Assembly (NCBI RefSeq): GCF_001468085.1
Contig: NZ_LNZB01000036.1
Coordinates: 106,967-170,966 of the forward strand
DNA from: Legionella waltersii
GTDB taxonomy: Bacteria > Pseudomonadota > Gammaproteobacteria > Legionellales > Legionellaceae
Direction: 5' to 3'
DNA length: 64,000 nt
Of the stretch, positions 35,982 through 45,408 are shown piece after piece. Position numbers and translations under genes: made by a program. Under the pieces are notes generated by a model. The model searched no databases. It was not told the DNA's origin and saw only the letters and a list, made by a program, of their open reading frames with translations. How positions within the stretch are numbered: position 1 is the stretch's first letter; every line of letters begins with the position of its first letter.

Positions 35982-37358
35982 TTAGTGCTGTACCATACAG
36001 GACGGGGGTGACTCCTCCATGCTAGAACTTAGTAAAGAAGTAGCCGTTGTAGAGGGTTCTATATGAACTTTGCTGTCAGAAAATGCAGCTATTAAGTTAA
36101 AAAGCAACTGATATTTTGTATTGATAGGTAGGTCTGATTTCAGAATCGCTTCTGAAACGCCTTGAGCTACTTTTGTCAAATCTTGATTGGGAGAAAGTCG
36201 CAATACTAGATCAGACGCAGCGTCTCTTCCTTGGACTTTATTTGATGCCATTCCCAGGCCATAAAGGAGCGCATTTAGACTTTTATTGGTAGTTGATGTC
36301 CCCTCTGCTGAACCAGCACCACTTTTCGTTGTTGGAAATAATCTAAACCTGTCAATGGAAGAATCTGCTCCTCCAGTTAACTCAGGAGCACTCTGTTTAA
36401 AAAAGCCTTGACTACTATTTTGTGGCTTAGTTTTTAAAGCCGCTGAATAGCTCATTTTAAAGCTAACTTCTAGCCAGTTGGCTGTGCGGGCTGGCGTCTC
36501 AAAATGAAGCGCATTTTTATCATGAGTACAGTTATCTTCTATACTTTGACCTTCAAAAACATAGGGGGCATGATTTTTGAGAACAAAGTAATCTCTTGTT
36601 GCATCAAAAGAAGGCAAACTCTCACCCGGATAGATTATAAAATTATACCCTAATGCTGCAGAGAGCCACATAACCGCTGGGCTTTCTTCTGTTAAGTAAT
36701 CTCTAGAGCGATGCTCTAATAGAGCTGCTTCATCGCCTTTTTTTAGTGCTCGTTGAACGTACTGTTTTACGGACTTGTCAATTCCATTTTTAAGACCTGA
36801 GACCGAGTTATAAAGAGGTTGAATTTCTTTCAATTTCTCCGACTTATCCCTAGCCACCCAATCTTTCCAACGTACAATTTCGAAATTCTTTCCTAAGCGT
36901 AAAGCTAGATTATTAATGATTAAAATTTGCTCATCCATTGATGCATCAGCATGCTTCGCTCTAAATTCATCGACGGTTAGACCTAAAGGCTTCAAAAAAT
37001 ACCCAAGATTTTTTTCAAAATAGTCTTTACCAAGTTCCAAAGCTTTTTGTTTAAGTCGCTGCTCCTCTAACTCCGTACATTCCATTTCTTTTAGATTGTG
37101 CCAATAAATTTCATCAGCAATTAAAAAGGTAGTGAATCCTTTAGGCGCTGGAGTGTTTTCCTTTCTTTGATGGGTATCCACGGCTTGATCAACGATTGCA
37201 CCCAGGTACTTTCCTGAACAAAATTCATTTCCTACAATACTCAATAGAACCAAATCTTTTGTGTCTCTCAACGATGAAAAATAGCTTTTGCTTTTCGTTT
37301 TACTGTTAAACAAAGCGGAAACTATATCACCGTCTCTTGGGCCAGTAATTTTTGTCAT
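35982..37358 (-). CDS. Cyclodipeptide synthase-like protein (XYP type) with long C-terminal extension
   Basis: A 458-residue protein. Residues about 33-265 follow the CDPS plan: beta-strand LVLLS with candidate nucleophile Ser40, FTTFLIADEIYWHNL, a charged helix (LEEQRLKQKALELGKDYFEKNL) like the tRNA-binding helix, FEIVRWKDW, then YLTEESP with Tyr221 and Glu225 in the Y-x3-E-x-P spacing of AlbC Y178/E182, and IIYPGE with Tyr243-Pro244, the mark of the XYP subfamily. CDPSs link amino acids from two aminoacyl-tRNAs. Residues 270-458 (Ser-rich, ending SSMEESPPSCMVQH) are unrelated and unknown. No tailoring enzyme is adjacent. Catalytic activity is inferred. Confidence 0.7.
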   Translation of the reverse strand: MTKITGPRDGDIVSALFNSKTKSKSYFSSLRDTKDLVLLSIVGNEFCSGKYLGAIVDQAVDTHQRKENTPAPKGFTTFLIADEIYWHNLKEMECTELEEQRLKQKALELGKDYFEKNLGYFLKPLGLTVDEFRAKHADASMDEQILIINNLALRLGKNFEIVRWKDWVARDKSEKLKEIQPLYNSVSGLKNGIDKSVKQYVQRALKKGDEAALLEHRSRDYLTEESPAVMWLSAALGYNFIIYPGESLPSFDATRDYFVLKNHAPYVFEGQSIEDNCTHDKNALHFETPARTANWLEVSFKMSYSAALKTKPQNSSQGFFKQSAPELTGGADSSIDRFRLFPTTKSGAGSAEGTSTTNKSLNALLYGLGMASNKVQGRDAASDLVLRLSPNQDLTKVAQGVSEAILKSDLPINTKYQLLFNLIAAFSDSKVHIEPSTTATSLLSSSMEESPPSCMVQH

Positions 37359-37721
37359 TTGTTTATGTACCTCTAGATTTTTCTGTAGCCCTTAATTTAA
37401 GGAGTAAATCCTTAAAAAGGTTTTAACTAAAAATTTGCTCTCATAAAACCATGCAAAATATCGGGTTTACGATGCATTTACTATGATATTTTACACACAG
37501 TATTACCAAATAAGACACATATTATAAAGCATTTTGAGACAAAAATAATCATTTTTTACAAAAAAATTGATATTTCGATTAGAAGGAAGTTGTTTTATTT
37601 AGTGTATAATAAAGATAACTGTATTGAAAAATAAGCGATTAGCCAACGATTCATAATTTAATCATATTATACAATTATTATACTAAAATTGATTGTGCAC
37701 AGACATAATAAAAGGTGAATA
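37359..37721. other. AT-rich divergent intergenic region
   Basis: Separates the leftward CDPS-like gene from the rightward kinase gene. It is very AT-rich, with several TATA-like hexamers near 37670-37685 and AAAGGTG just before the kinase start. No operator or RNA structure is recognised. Confidence 0.5.
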
Positions 37722-39377
37722 ATGCCCTTCAACAAATTGAATGAATTGAACAAAATAATTGACGAAAAGGATGAAGAAATTAAACGTCTTTCTCAGGCTC
37801 TAGAGGAAGAAAAAATTAAACTTCAGCAAGAGATTCAATCCATTCATGATTATTACGACAATATCATTGCTTTAATGCCGGGCCACGTCTATTGGTTGGA
37901 TAAAAACAATGTCTTTTTAGGATGCAATGATTTGCAAGCTAAAGACGCTTGTTTAGGATCGAGAAAGGAGATTGTCGGAAAAACCAATTTCGATATGCCC
38001 TGGAAAGATCAGGCAGAAGAGTTGAACAGGATTAATAAATTAGTTATGGAAACGGGGACGCCCAACTCGGTTGAGGAATACGCTGTTATGGCAAATGGGA
38101 TGTCTATTTATCTTTCCCAAAAGGTTCCTTTGTACAATAAACAAAATGAAATTATAGGAGTTCTGGGTTTATCGATGGATATAACAGAGCGCAAAAAAAT
38201 GGAGGTTGCTTTACGAAAAGCAAAAGAAAATGCAGAAATTGCAAACCAAGCTAAAACTGAGTTTATCGCAAACATCAGTCATGATTTTCACACCCCACTC
38301 AGTGGTATTGTAGGCATGTCTAAGCTTCTCGAGGAGAAAGCATTAACCCCAGAAAATAAACAATATGCAAGATGGATCAATGAAAGTGGGGAGCAATTAT
38401 TAGAGTTACTAAAAAGCGTTTTAGAAATTGTTTCTGCCGATAATATTAGAGAAAATGACACTCAATTTGAATTATTCGATCTACGGAAAAATATTCAAGA
38501 CATTGCAAACCTCATGCAGCCCTCTTTGCAAATCAGAAATAATCAATTTGAAATACAAATCGATGAGTCAATGCCAGAGTTCGTTATTACTGATGGTGTA
38601 AAATTAAGAAAAGCTCTGTTAAACCTACTAGATAATGCTATCCAATACACAGAAAGAGGAATAATTACCTTAAAAATTGATGTGCTGGGCATAGAAAACA
38701 ATTACGTGCAACTTAAATTTAATATCATCGATACGGGTACTGGCGTTCCCATTGAATTACAGCCTAAAATTTTCGATCATTACGCACGCCCCTCCACTGA
38801 AAAAGGAAAGCATGGTGGATATGGCGTTGGTCTTCATATCGCTCAAAAATACGTAGGCTTGCTTGGGGGTGAAATTGATCTCATTAGTGAGGTTGGAAAA
38901 GGATCTACCTTTTTTTTCACTCTTAATATGAAAATTAAAACCGAAGACGATTATGCAGTTGATCTGAGCAAATGGGAAAAGGGCGCTCTTTCAAAACAGC
39001 CACTTATTTTACTTGTTGAAGACAATATCATTGAGTTAAGGCTTATTGAATCGGTTATAGAAAAAGCAGGATATCCTTATTATTCAGCCATTGATGGAGA
39101 ACATGCTTTAGAGTTAATTGAATCCAATGATTTTGATTTGATTATCACTGATACCAATTTACAGGGCATTATCAATAAAAACCTTGCTCTTTGTATTCGT
39201 GATTGGGAAAAACTAAAAGGTAAATCGCCAATTCCTATCATTGGATTAACACTGAATGATCCCTCTGAAGTTGAAAATGACTACATGCTTTGGGGTATTA
39301 ATAGGGTCTTGCATAAACCAGTTGATCTAAAGACGATTCAATCAGCAGTAAATGAACTGTTAAAGCATGGCGATTAG
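37722..39377 (+). CDS. Hybrid sensor histidine kinase, PAS-HisKA-HATPase-REC
   Basis: A 551-residue soluble kinase: N-terminal coiled coil (about 5-45), PAS domain (about 48-165, ending LGLSMDITERKK), HisKA with ANISHDFHTPLSG (phospho-His about 187), HATPase with N box LLDNAIQYT and G box YGVGLHIA, then a receiver domain (about 425-545) with acidic pocket LVEDN, phospho-Asp about 477 in ITDTN and conserved Lys in LHKPVD. There is no membrane segment, so the signal is cytoplasmic. There is no output domain or adjacent regulator; a separate phosphotransfer protein is likely. Confidence 0.9.
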   Translation: MPFNKLNELNKIIDEKDEEIKRLSQALEEEKIKLQQEIQSIHDYYDNIIALMPGHVYWLDKNNVFLGCNDLQAKDACLGSRKEIVGKTNFDMPWKDQAEELNRINKLVMETGTPNSVEEYAVMANGMSIYLSQKVPLYNKQNEIIGVLGLSMDITERKKMEVALRKAKENAEIANQAKTEFIANISHDFHTPLSGIVGMSKLLEEKALTPENKQYARWINESGEQLLELLKSVLEIVSADNIRENDTQFELFDLRKNIQDIANLMQPSLQIRNNQFEIQIDESMPEFVITDGVKLRKALLNLLDNAIQYTERGIITLKIDVLGIENNYVQLKFNIIDTGTGVPIELQPKIFDHYARPSTEKGKHGGYGVGLHIAQKYVGLLGGEIDLISEVGKGSTFFFTLNMKIKTEDDYAVDLSKWEKGALSKQPLILLVEDNIIELRLIESVIEKAGYPYYSAIDGEHALELIESNDFDLIITDTNLQGIINKNLALCIRDWEKLKGKSPIPIIGLTLNDPSEVENDYMLWGINRVLHKPVDLKTIQSAVNELLKHGD

Positions 39378-39386
39378 AATCTAGGT

Positions 39387-40130
39387 TTACTTTATTTTTT
39401 TCCAGTATGTCTTTTTCAATAAGATAGCGATGATTAAAAATACGCAGAAAAACAAAATAACAAACGTTCCCAGTTTATACCTTACTAGTTTAGCAGGCTC
39501 ACCGACATAAACCAGAAAAGTAACCAAATCTTTTAAGGCACTATCGAATTGAGCCTCTTGCATCTCTCCATGTTTAACCAGTAATAAGTTTTTGGTATGA
39601 CTATGTTGATCTTCAACAGAGATTACTTGTCCGATCAATGGCTCCAAAACATTGGGCATTGCTACATCAGGAATCAATAAGTTGTTTGCACCGAATGGTC
39701 TTGTCTTATCGGCATAAAAACTTTTCAAGTAGGTATATACCCAGTTTGGACCTCTATTCCTTGTGCTCAAAGTCAAATCAGGAGGAACCATACCAAACCA
39801 TTGCTTTGCATCCTCAGGTGCCATAGCAATTTCAATGGGATCATAAACACTTGCTTTCGTAAAAATTAAATTATTGGTTAATAAATCTTGATCCAATTGG
39901 CCATCAAAAGTGGTTAAACCCAAATCTTCTGCCATACGATTATAGCGCATGTATTTAAGAGAATGGCATCCAGAGCAATAGTTCATGTACAACCTTGCTC
40001 CTCTTTGCAAACTCTCTTTATCATGAATGTTCACTAACACGGATTGCAAATTAATGTCTTGTGCTAATGCAAATGGCGTGTTTAGAAACAAATACACAAT
40101 GGCTATAATCAATCCCTTTACTTTCATCAT
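39387..40130 (-). CDS. petC: Cytochrome c1 of the bc1 complex
   Basis: A 247-residue protein with signal peptide (cut near FALA), heme c motif CSGCH followed by SLKYMRYNRMAEDLG, and a C-terminal membrane anchor (LGTFVILFFCVFLIIAILL). It carries electrons from the Rieske protein to soluble cytochrome c. It overlaps petB by 4 bases and is the last gene of petABC. Confidence 0.95.
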   Translation of the reverse strand: MMKVKGLIIAIVYLFLNTPFALAQDINLQSVLVNIHDKESLQRGARLYMNYCSGCHSLKYMRYNRMAEDLGLTTFDGQLDQDLLTNNLIFTKASVYDPIEIAMAPEDAKQWFGMVPPDLTLSTRNRGPNWVYTYLKSFYADKTRPFGANNLLIPDVAMPNVLEPLIGQVISVEDQHSHTKNLLLVKHGEMQEAQFDSALKDLVTFLVYVGEPAKLVRYKLGTFVILFFCVFLIIAILLKKTYWKKIK

Positions 40131-41341
40131 ATGCTACCTATTCTTGAAGGCACTTCTCGAGTAGTTTCTATGCGAGAATATATCGGCATAAAAATAAAAA
40201 AGGAAAAATAAAGAACGGTTCCTATTCGTGCCAAAATTAAATTGATAGGTGAAACGGGGGAGGTGCCTAAGTATCCGAGCAACAAAAAGCTGATAGCAAA
40301 GACCCCTAAAAATAGTTTGGAGAGAATCCCTTTGTATCGTATTGATTTAACTTTACTGCGATCCAACCAAGGTAAGAAAAACAACAAAATGATTGCTCCG
40401 CCCATACAGGCGATTCCCATCAGCTTATCGGGTATTGCTCTTAAAATGGCATAGAAGGGTGCCAGGTACCATACTGGGGCAATATGATCAGGCGTAACCA
40501 TAGGGTTGGCTGGAGTGAAATTAGCATGCTCTAAAAAATACCCCCCCATCTCCGGAAGATAGAAAACCACCGCAAAAAAGAATATAAAAAAGACAATTAC
40601 TGCGACTAAGTCTTTCACCGTATAATAAGGATGCAGCGGTATGCCATCCAGTGGGTGACCTTCTTTATTCAGCGCTTTTTTTATTTCAATTCCTTCTGGA
40701 TTGTTCGATCCCACTTTGTGTAACGCAACAATATGTAGAAAAACTAAAACAATCATCAATAATGGAATACCAATAACATGCAAGGCAAAAAATCGCTGTA
40801 GAGTCGCATTCGCTACTGAAAAGTCCCCCCTTAACCAGACCACTAAGCTTTTACCCACATAAGGTATTGCGCCAAAAAGGGAAGTGATGACTTCAGCCCC
40901 CCAATATGACATTTGCCCCCAAGGCAATAGGTAACCAAAAAATGCCTCCGCCATGAGCATCAAATACAAGAACATTCCTAATAGCCAAACCAACTCTCTT
41001 GGCTTTTGGTAAGAGCCATAAAGCACTCCACGGAACATGTGCAAATAAATGACAATAAAAAACGCGGAAGCCCCCGTTGAATGCATGTAGCGAAACAGCC
41101 ATCCAAAATTGATATCCCTCATAATAAATTCGACAGATGCAAATGCTTGTTCAGAGTTCGGGGTGTAAAACATGGTTAACCATAAGCCAGTTAGGACTTG
41201 GTTAAATAAGACAACCAATGCAAGAGAACCAAAAAAATAGAAAAAATTAAAATTCTTAGGTGCATAATAATTACTAAAATGGTCTTTCCATGTGCTAAGC
41301 AAAGGGAATCTTGCGTCCAACCAATTAACTAATCCACTCAT
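40127..41341 (-). CDS. petB: Cytochrome b of the bc1 complex
   Basis: A 404-residue polytopic protein with the cytochrome b features: MHSTGASAFFIVIYLHMFRG, GYLLPWGQMSYWGA, FALHVIGIPLLMIVLVFLHIVALH (paired heme-ligand His residues) and the quinol-site motif PEMGG where many species have PEWY. It holds hemes bL and bH and both quinone sites. It lies 5 bases after petA. Confidence 0.96.
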   Translation of the reverse strand: MSGLVNWLDARFPLLSTWKDHFSNYYAPKNFNFFYFFGSLALVVLFNQVLTGLWLTMFYTPNSEQAFASVEFIMRDINFGWLFRYMHSTGASAFFIVIYLHMFRGVLYGSYQKPRELVWLLGMFLYLMLMAEAFFGYLLPWGQMSYWGAEVITSLFGAIPYVGKSLVVWLRGDFSVANATLQRFFALHVIGIPLLMIVLVFLHIVALHKVGSNNPEGIEIKKALNKEGHPLDGIPLHPYYTVKDLVAVIVFFIFFFAVVFYLPEMGGYFLEHANFTPANPMVTPDHIAPVWYLAPFYAILRAIPDKLMGIACMGGAIILLFFLPWLDRSKVKSIRYKGILSKLFLGVFAISFLLLGYLGTSPVSPINLILARIGTVLYFSFFIFMPIYSRIETTREVPSRIGSI

Positions 41342-41346
41342 AGTAT

Positions 41347-41976
41347 TTAACCCTTATTCGCATCCTCACCGATTAGAATGGTATTTTCATCAATAAAATA
41401 ATAAGGAGGGACTTCAAGGTTAATTGGGGCTGGAACCCCCTTAAATACCCTTCCTGATAAATCAAACGTTGAGCCGTGACAAGGGCAGAAAAAGCCACCC
41501 GGCCAATTTGGAGCTATTTCTCCTAAATTTGGCTTGTACTTGGGCGAACACCCTAAATGCGTGCAGATTCCGATTAGCACTAAATACTCAGGTTTAATTG
41601 AACGGAATTTGTTCTGAGCGTAAACAGGTTGTTGATCGACTAAAGATTCAGGATCACGAAGTTGTGTACCATCTTCTGTATTTAACTGATCAAGCATTTC
41701 TTTTGTACGTTTTATAATCCAGACTGGTTTTCCTCTCCATTCTACAATAGCCTGCTCTCCAGGCTGCATTCTGCTTAAATCAACTTTTATAGGCGCTCCA
41801 GCCGCTTGTGCTTTTGCACTTGGGAGCCATGAGGTTGTCAGCGGAACTAAAGCACATGCTGCCCCAATTCCACCGATGATTTTCGTTGTAGTAAGCAGAA
41901 ACTGACGTCGCTCTTCATCGAGTTGTTCGTCTGTTTGATTAGATGAGTCCTTATTGATGTCAGTAATTTCACTCAC
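41347..41976 (-). CDS. petA: Rieske iron-sulfur subunit of the bc1 complex
   Basis: A 209-residue protein with a twin-arginine-like start (DEERRQFLLTTTKIIGG) and one membrane anchor. The cluster ligands are CTHLGC and CPCHGS, with a C-terminal GVPAPINLEVPPY. It is the first gene of petABC; a 150-base region with a terminator separates it from rpsI. Tat export is inferred from the RR motif. Confidence 0.95.
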   Translation of the reverse strand: MSEITDINKDSSNQTDEQLDEERRQFLLTTTKIIGGIGAACALVPLTTSWLPSAKAQAAGAPIKVDLSRMQPGEQAIVEWRGKPVWIIKRTKEMLDQLNTEDGTQLRDPESLVDQQPVYAQNKFRSIKPEYLVLIGICTHLGCSPKYKPNLGEIAPNWPGGFFCPCHGSTFDLSGRVFKGVPAPINLEVPPYYFIDENTILIGEDANKG

Positions 41977-42081
41977 TGTTTTATCGTCCTGATTAATGTT
42001 CAGTCTTATATACCCAAGATAACTGTTAGTTATAACAAAGAAAACAAATTTTTCAAACCGTTCTATCAGGAATATTTTTCT

Positions 42082-42116
42082 AAAATAAAAAAAGCCCGTA
42101 TAATACGGGCTTTTTG
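42082..42116. terminator. Terminator downstream of rpsI
   Basis: aagcccgta (42092-42100) and tacgggctt (42104-42112) form a 9-bp stem with a 3-base loop. An A-rich run on the left gives a U-tract for leftward rplM-rpsI transcripts; a T5 on the right would also work rightward. Confidence 0.85.
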
Positions 42117-42129
42117 AATAAAGAAATAA

Positions 42130-42561
42130 TTAACGCTTCGAGTATTGGGTAGCACGGCGTGCTTTGTGCAAACCGACTTTCTTTCTTTCCACTCGACGTG
42201 AATCACGAGTTAATAACCCACGTGCTCTCAGTTTTCGACGGAAAGAATTTGGGTTTGGTTCTGCATCTTCTGCCAATCCTTCCTCATCGTAAGCAACTAA
42301 TGCTCTAGCTATACCTAAACGGACAGCACCTGCTTGGCCAGATACTCCACCACCAACGACAGTTACGTACACGTCAAATTTATTCACGAGTTCAACGGTT
42401 TCAAAAGGCTGCATAACCACCATGCACGCAGTCTCACGGCAAAAATATTCTTGCAATGATCGGTCATTCACTTTAATTTCGCCTTTTCCTGGACGCAGGA
42501 AAACACGAGCTATCGAACTTTTTCTACGGCCGGTGCCATAATATTGCTTGATTTCAGCCAT
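42130..42561 (-). CDS. rpsI: 30S ribosomal protein S9
   Basis: A 143-residue protein with the S9 pattern: [38 protein letters not shown] and the C-terminal [20 protein letters not shown] whose last residues contact P-site tRNA. It lies 5 bases after rplM. Confidence 0.97.
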   Translation of the reverse strand: MAEIKQYYGTGRRKSSIARVFLRPGKGEIKVNDRSLQEYFCRETACMVVMQPFETVELVNKFDVYVTVVGGGVSGQAGAVRLGIARALVAYDEEGLAEDAEPNPNSFRRKLRARGLLTRDSRRVERKKVGLHKARRATQYSKR

Positions 42562-42566
42562 TGTAC

Positions 42567-43001
42567 TTATTCCTCAATCTCAAGTTGCTGGGGTTGCTGT
42601 GCAGTATGTGGATGCTCACTACCTGCATATACCTTCAATTTACGGTACATTTCTCGACCCAATGGGTTTTTTGGCAGCATGCCCTTTACAGCAAGCTCAA
42701 TGATTTTAACAGGGTTTTTACTCTGTAGTTTCTCAAATGACATGGATTTGATACCACCAGGGAAACCAGTGTGATGATGGTACATTTTATTCTTGAACTT
42801 ACGACCAGTCACAATCACTTTTTCTGCATTTGTCACAACAATATAATCACCAGTATCAACATGAGGTGTATATTCTGCTTTATGCTTTCCTCTTAAACGA
42901 CGGGCAATTTCAGTTGCTAAACGACCCAATACTTTTTCGCTTGCATCGACAACATACCAGTCACGCTTGACTTCATTGCCTTTTGCGCTAAATGTTTTCA
43001 T
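42567..43001 (-). CDS. rplM: 50S ribosomal protein L13
   Basis: A 144-residue protein starting [20 protein letters not shown], with [17 protein letters not shown] and [22 protein letters not shown] choose ATG 43001, which gives the usual length; a frame to 43022 adds 7 residues not seen in L13. Confidence 0.97.
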   Translation of the reverse strand: MKTFSAKGNEVKRDWYVVDASEKVLGRLATEIARRLRGKHKAEYTPHVDTGDYIVVTNAEKVIVTGRKFKNKMYHHHTGFPGGIKSMSFEKLQSKNPVKIIELAVKGMLPKNPLGREMYRKLKVYAGSEHPHTAQQPQQLEIEE

Positions 43002-43523
43002 TAAATAAACTCCGAACCGCACCTATTGGTTTTCTTTCTATCATGGACGGGCGATTTTAACCAAAACAGAAACAACCTACAAGTATAATGGATAAATATT
43101 TTTGAGTCACGGGTTTAAATGAACATAAATGTTAGGTGTTTTTTGTTTTGTTGATGATGAATATCCACTCCCTTACGCTCTCGGCCCGGTTGGATCAGAA
43201 TAAATCAGAGCGAAAAGCATAATACTGTCAAACGAAGGTGTGGGAATGAACCCCAGTGCAGTCTTTCCCCAGTTTACATCCAAGGTCGTAACTCGGATTA
43301 CACTCGCCTCAAGTCGAAGTGCTCGTAATAAATTCGCGTCATCCATATTAAATGATTGACACATTCGTATTCATACCTTAATATCTCAAACCCCTATCAA
43401 AAAGGTTTGAGCAATCATGAAAACAACGTCTTAAGTGCGCCCAGCTTCAAGGGCAAAGTAAACAGCCATAAATGGCTTGTGTATTTTTTTATGTCCTGAA
43501 AGACAAACTTAAGAGTACTTTTT
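43002..43523. other. Intergenic region with a degraded repeat
   Basis: Holds the rplM promoter area, then at 43170-43186 a degenerate version of the GC-rich arm (actcccttacgctctcggc then ccggtt). A leftward 63-codon frame (43173-43364) is present but has no ribosome site or known family; it may be part of a repeat. The ABC exporter promoter should lie within 43400-43520. Confidence 0.45.
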
Positions 43524-45293
43524 ATGAATACTAAAATCATTCCCAAACATCTAAGCTCATTCATTTGGCATTTTTTAAAGCCCTATAAATACGCTGTATT
43601 TACCTATGTCTCACTAGCAATACTTGCAGGATTTTGGGGGCCTTTTAACAGTATAATTGTTAAATCAATAATTAATACCTTGGCGTTAAATCCGACCGAG
43701 AATACCTCTCAGTTGGGTTGGCTAGCTTGTTTATTGGTATTTAACTTTATTGTTTTTGATAATGTTACTTGGCGTACTTTGATGTATTTTGATTATAAGT
43801 ATGAACCAGTGATTAAAAATCAGGTCATTGCTCAAACTTTTGAGTATGTATTAGGCTCATCGTATCAATACTTTCAGGATAATTTGTCGGGAAGAATCTC
43901 TGATCAAATTACCACTCTTGCTAATAATCTTGAGATCATTTTGCATCGAGTGTCCGTCGATTTTATACGTGGTGGTTCATTACTCATTATTTCGTTCATT
44001 ACTGCGTATTTTGTTAATATTATGTTTTTTAATATATTGCTGCTTTGGTTTATTGCATTCGCCTCTTTCAGTATTTTACTGTCTTTACGCTTGGTCGATC
44101 TATCAGATACTCATGCAAGTAGTGAATCACTCCTTTCTGGACAGTTGGTTGATTGCATAAGCAATCAAAGTAATATTCGACTCTTTTCAAAGAAGAGCCA
44201 TGAAAGAAATCGTCTTAATTATTTCTTTGATCAAGTGCAAAAAGCGTTTCAAAAAAAGGAAATGTTCATTCTTCTTCTGTGTTGTGGACAAGGTGCGATG
44301 ATTGCCATAATGATGGGGTTTTCTGTTTATTGGTTAATTCATTTATATGGTCAGGGAGCAATCAGTATAGGAGATTTTGCACTCATCCTGGGACTATCAA
44401 TGGAGCTAGGACACATGATGTGGTACACCATGTTCCAATTCGATCAATTTAACCAAGCTCTTGGTAAATGTAAGCAAAGCCTTAGTGCTTTGATAATCCC
44501 ACATGAGATTATTGACTCGAGCTCTGCGGTACCTTTGGAGATAAAAAAGGGAAAAATTGAATTTTCAAAAGTAAAATTTCATTATCGTGGCACTGATACC
44601 CTATTTAAAGATAAATCAGTAACTATTCCTGCGGGACAAAAAGTTGGTTTAGTGGGCTATTCAGGCGGAGGTAAATCGACGTTTGTAAATCTCATTTTAA
44701 GGTTTTTTGATGTGGCAGATGGTCAAATCTTGATTGATGGCCAAGACATAAAATCGGTTACTCAAGATAGTTTAAGACAGGCAATCGCCATGATTCCACA
44801 AGATCCTACTCTATTTCACCGAAGCCTCAGGGATAATATTCGCTATGGACGAACTGAGGCAAATGATGAAGAGGTGATCTCAGCTGCTAAAAAGGCACAT
44901 GCTCATGAGTTCATCATTGCTTTGCCCGAAGGATATGACTCATTGGTAGGTGAGCGAGGAATCAAACTGTCCGGCGGACAAAGACAGAGGATTGCCATTG
45001 CCAGAGCAATTTTGAAAAATGCACCTATTTTAATTCTTGACGAAGCAACCTCACAATTGGACTCAATTACTGAAGCAGATATTCAAGACACTTTATGGGA
45101 GCTGATGCAAGATAAAACGACTCTTGTCATTGCTCATCGCTTGTCTACTCTTTTGCATATGGACCGAATATTGGTATTTGATAAAGGCCATATTGTAGAA
45201 GATGGCTCACACAAGGAATTGCTCAAACAAGGTGGTTTGTACAAAACCTTATGGGAAGCCCAAGTCGGTGGTTTTTTACAGGATGAAGAATAA
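43524..45293 (+). CDS. ABC-type exporter, fused membrane and ATPase domains
   Basis: A 589-residue half-transporter with six predicted membrane helices (about 20-305) and an ATPase domain: Walker A GYSGGGKST, Q-loop IPQDPTLF, signature LSGGQRQRIAIARAI, Walker B ILILDEATSQLD and His switch VIAHRLS. It resembles MsbA/multidrug exporters and should work as a homodimer. The substrate is unknown. It stands alone and is followed by the GGGGACGGACCCC repeat. Confidence 0.9.
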   Translation: MNTKIIPKHLSSFIWHFLKPYKYAVFTYVSLAILAGFWGPFNSIIVKSIINTLALNPTENTSQLGWLACLLVFNFIVFDNVTWRTLMYFDYKYEPVIKNQVIAQTFEYVLGSSYQYFQDNLSGRISDQITTLANNLEIILHRVSVDFIRGGSLLIISFITAYFVNIMFFNILLLWFIAFASFSILLSLRLVDLSDTHASSESLLSGQLVDCISNQSNIRLFSKKSHERNRLNYFFDQVQKAFQKKEMFILLLCCGQGAMIAIMMGFSVYWLIHLYGQGAISIGDFALILGLSMELGHMMWYTMFQFDQFNQALGKCKQSLSALIIPHEIIDSSSAVPLEIKKGKIEFSKVKFHYRGTDTLFKDKSVTIPAGQKVGLVGYSGGGKSTFVNLILRFFDVADGQILIDGQDIKSVTQDSLRQAIAMIPQDPTLFHRSLRDNIRYGRTEANDEEVISAAKKAHAHEFIIALPEGYDSLVGERGIKLSGGQRQRIAIARAILKNAPILILDEATSQLDSITEADIQDTLWELMQDKTTLVIAHRLSTLLHMDRILVFDKGHIVEDGSHKELLKQGGLYKTLWEAQVGGFLQDEE

Positions 45294-45322
45294 TGCTTGG
45301 TGTCTTCTTGTGAAGGTCACAC

Positions 45323-45378
45323 GGGGACGGACCCCAGTGGTGGCGATTTGGGGACGGACCCCACTGGGGTCCGTCCCC
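45323..45378. repeat. GGGGACGGACCCC palindromic repeat cluster
   Basis: 45350-45378 is a perfect palindrome with 13-bp arms (ggggacggacccc) and a 3-base centre; a further single arm is at 45323-45335 and a partial cgtccccatcg at 45387. The downstream end of the exporter is the only genic context. This resembles the GC-rich REP sequences that in other bacteria are spread by REP-associated transposases; none is in this window. Confidence 0.75.
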
Positions 45379-45408
45379 ATGAGATCGTCCCCATCGACAA
45401 ACTAAACT

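Noticed and set aside
43173-43364. 63-codon leftward frame between rplM and the ABC exporter
   Set aside because: No ribosome site; it starts next to a degenerate GC-rich repeat arm and looks like repeat-derived sequence, although a genome-wide search could change this.
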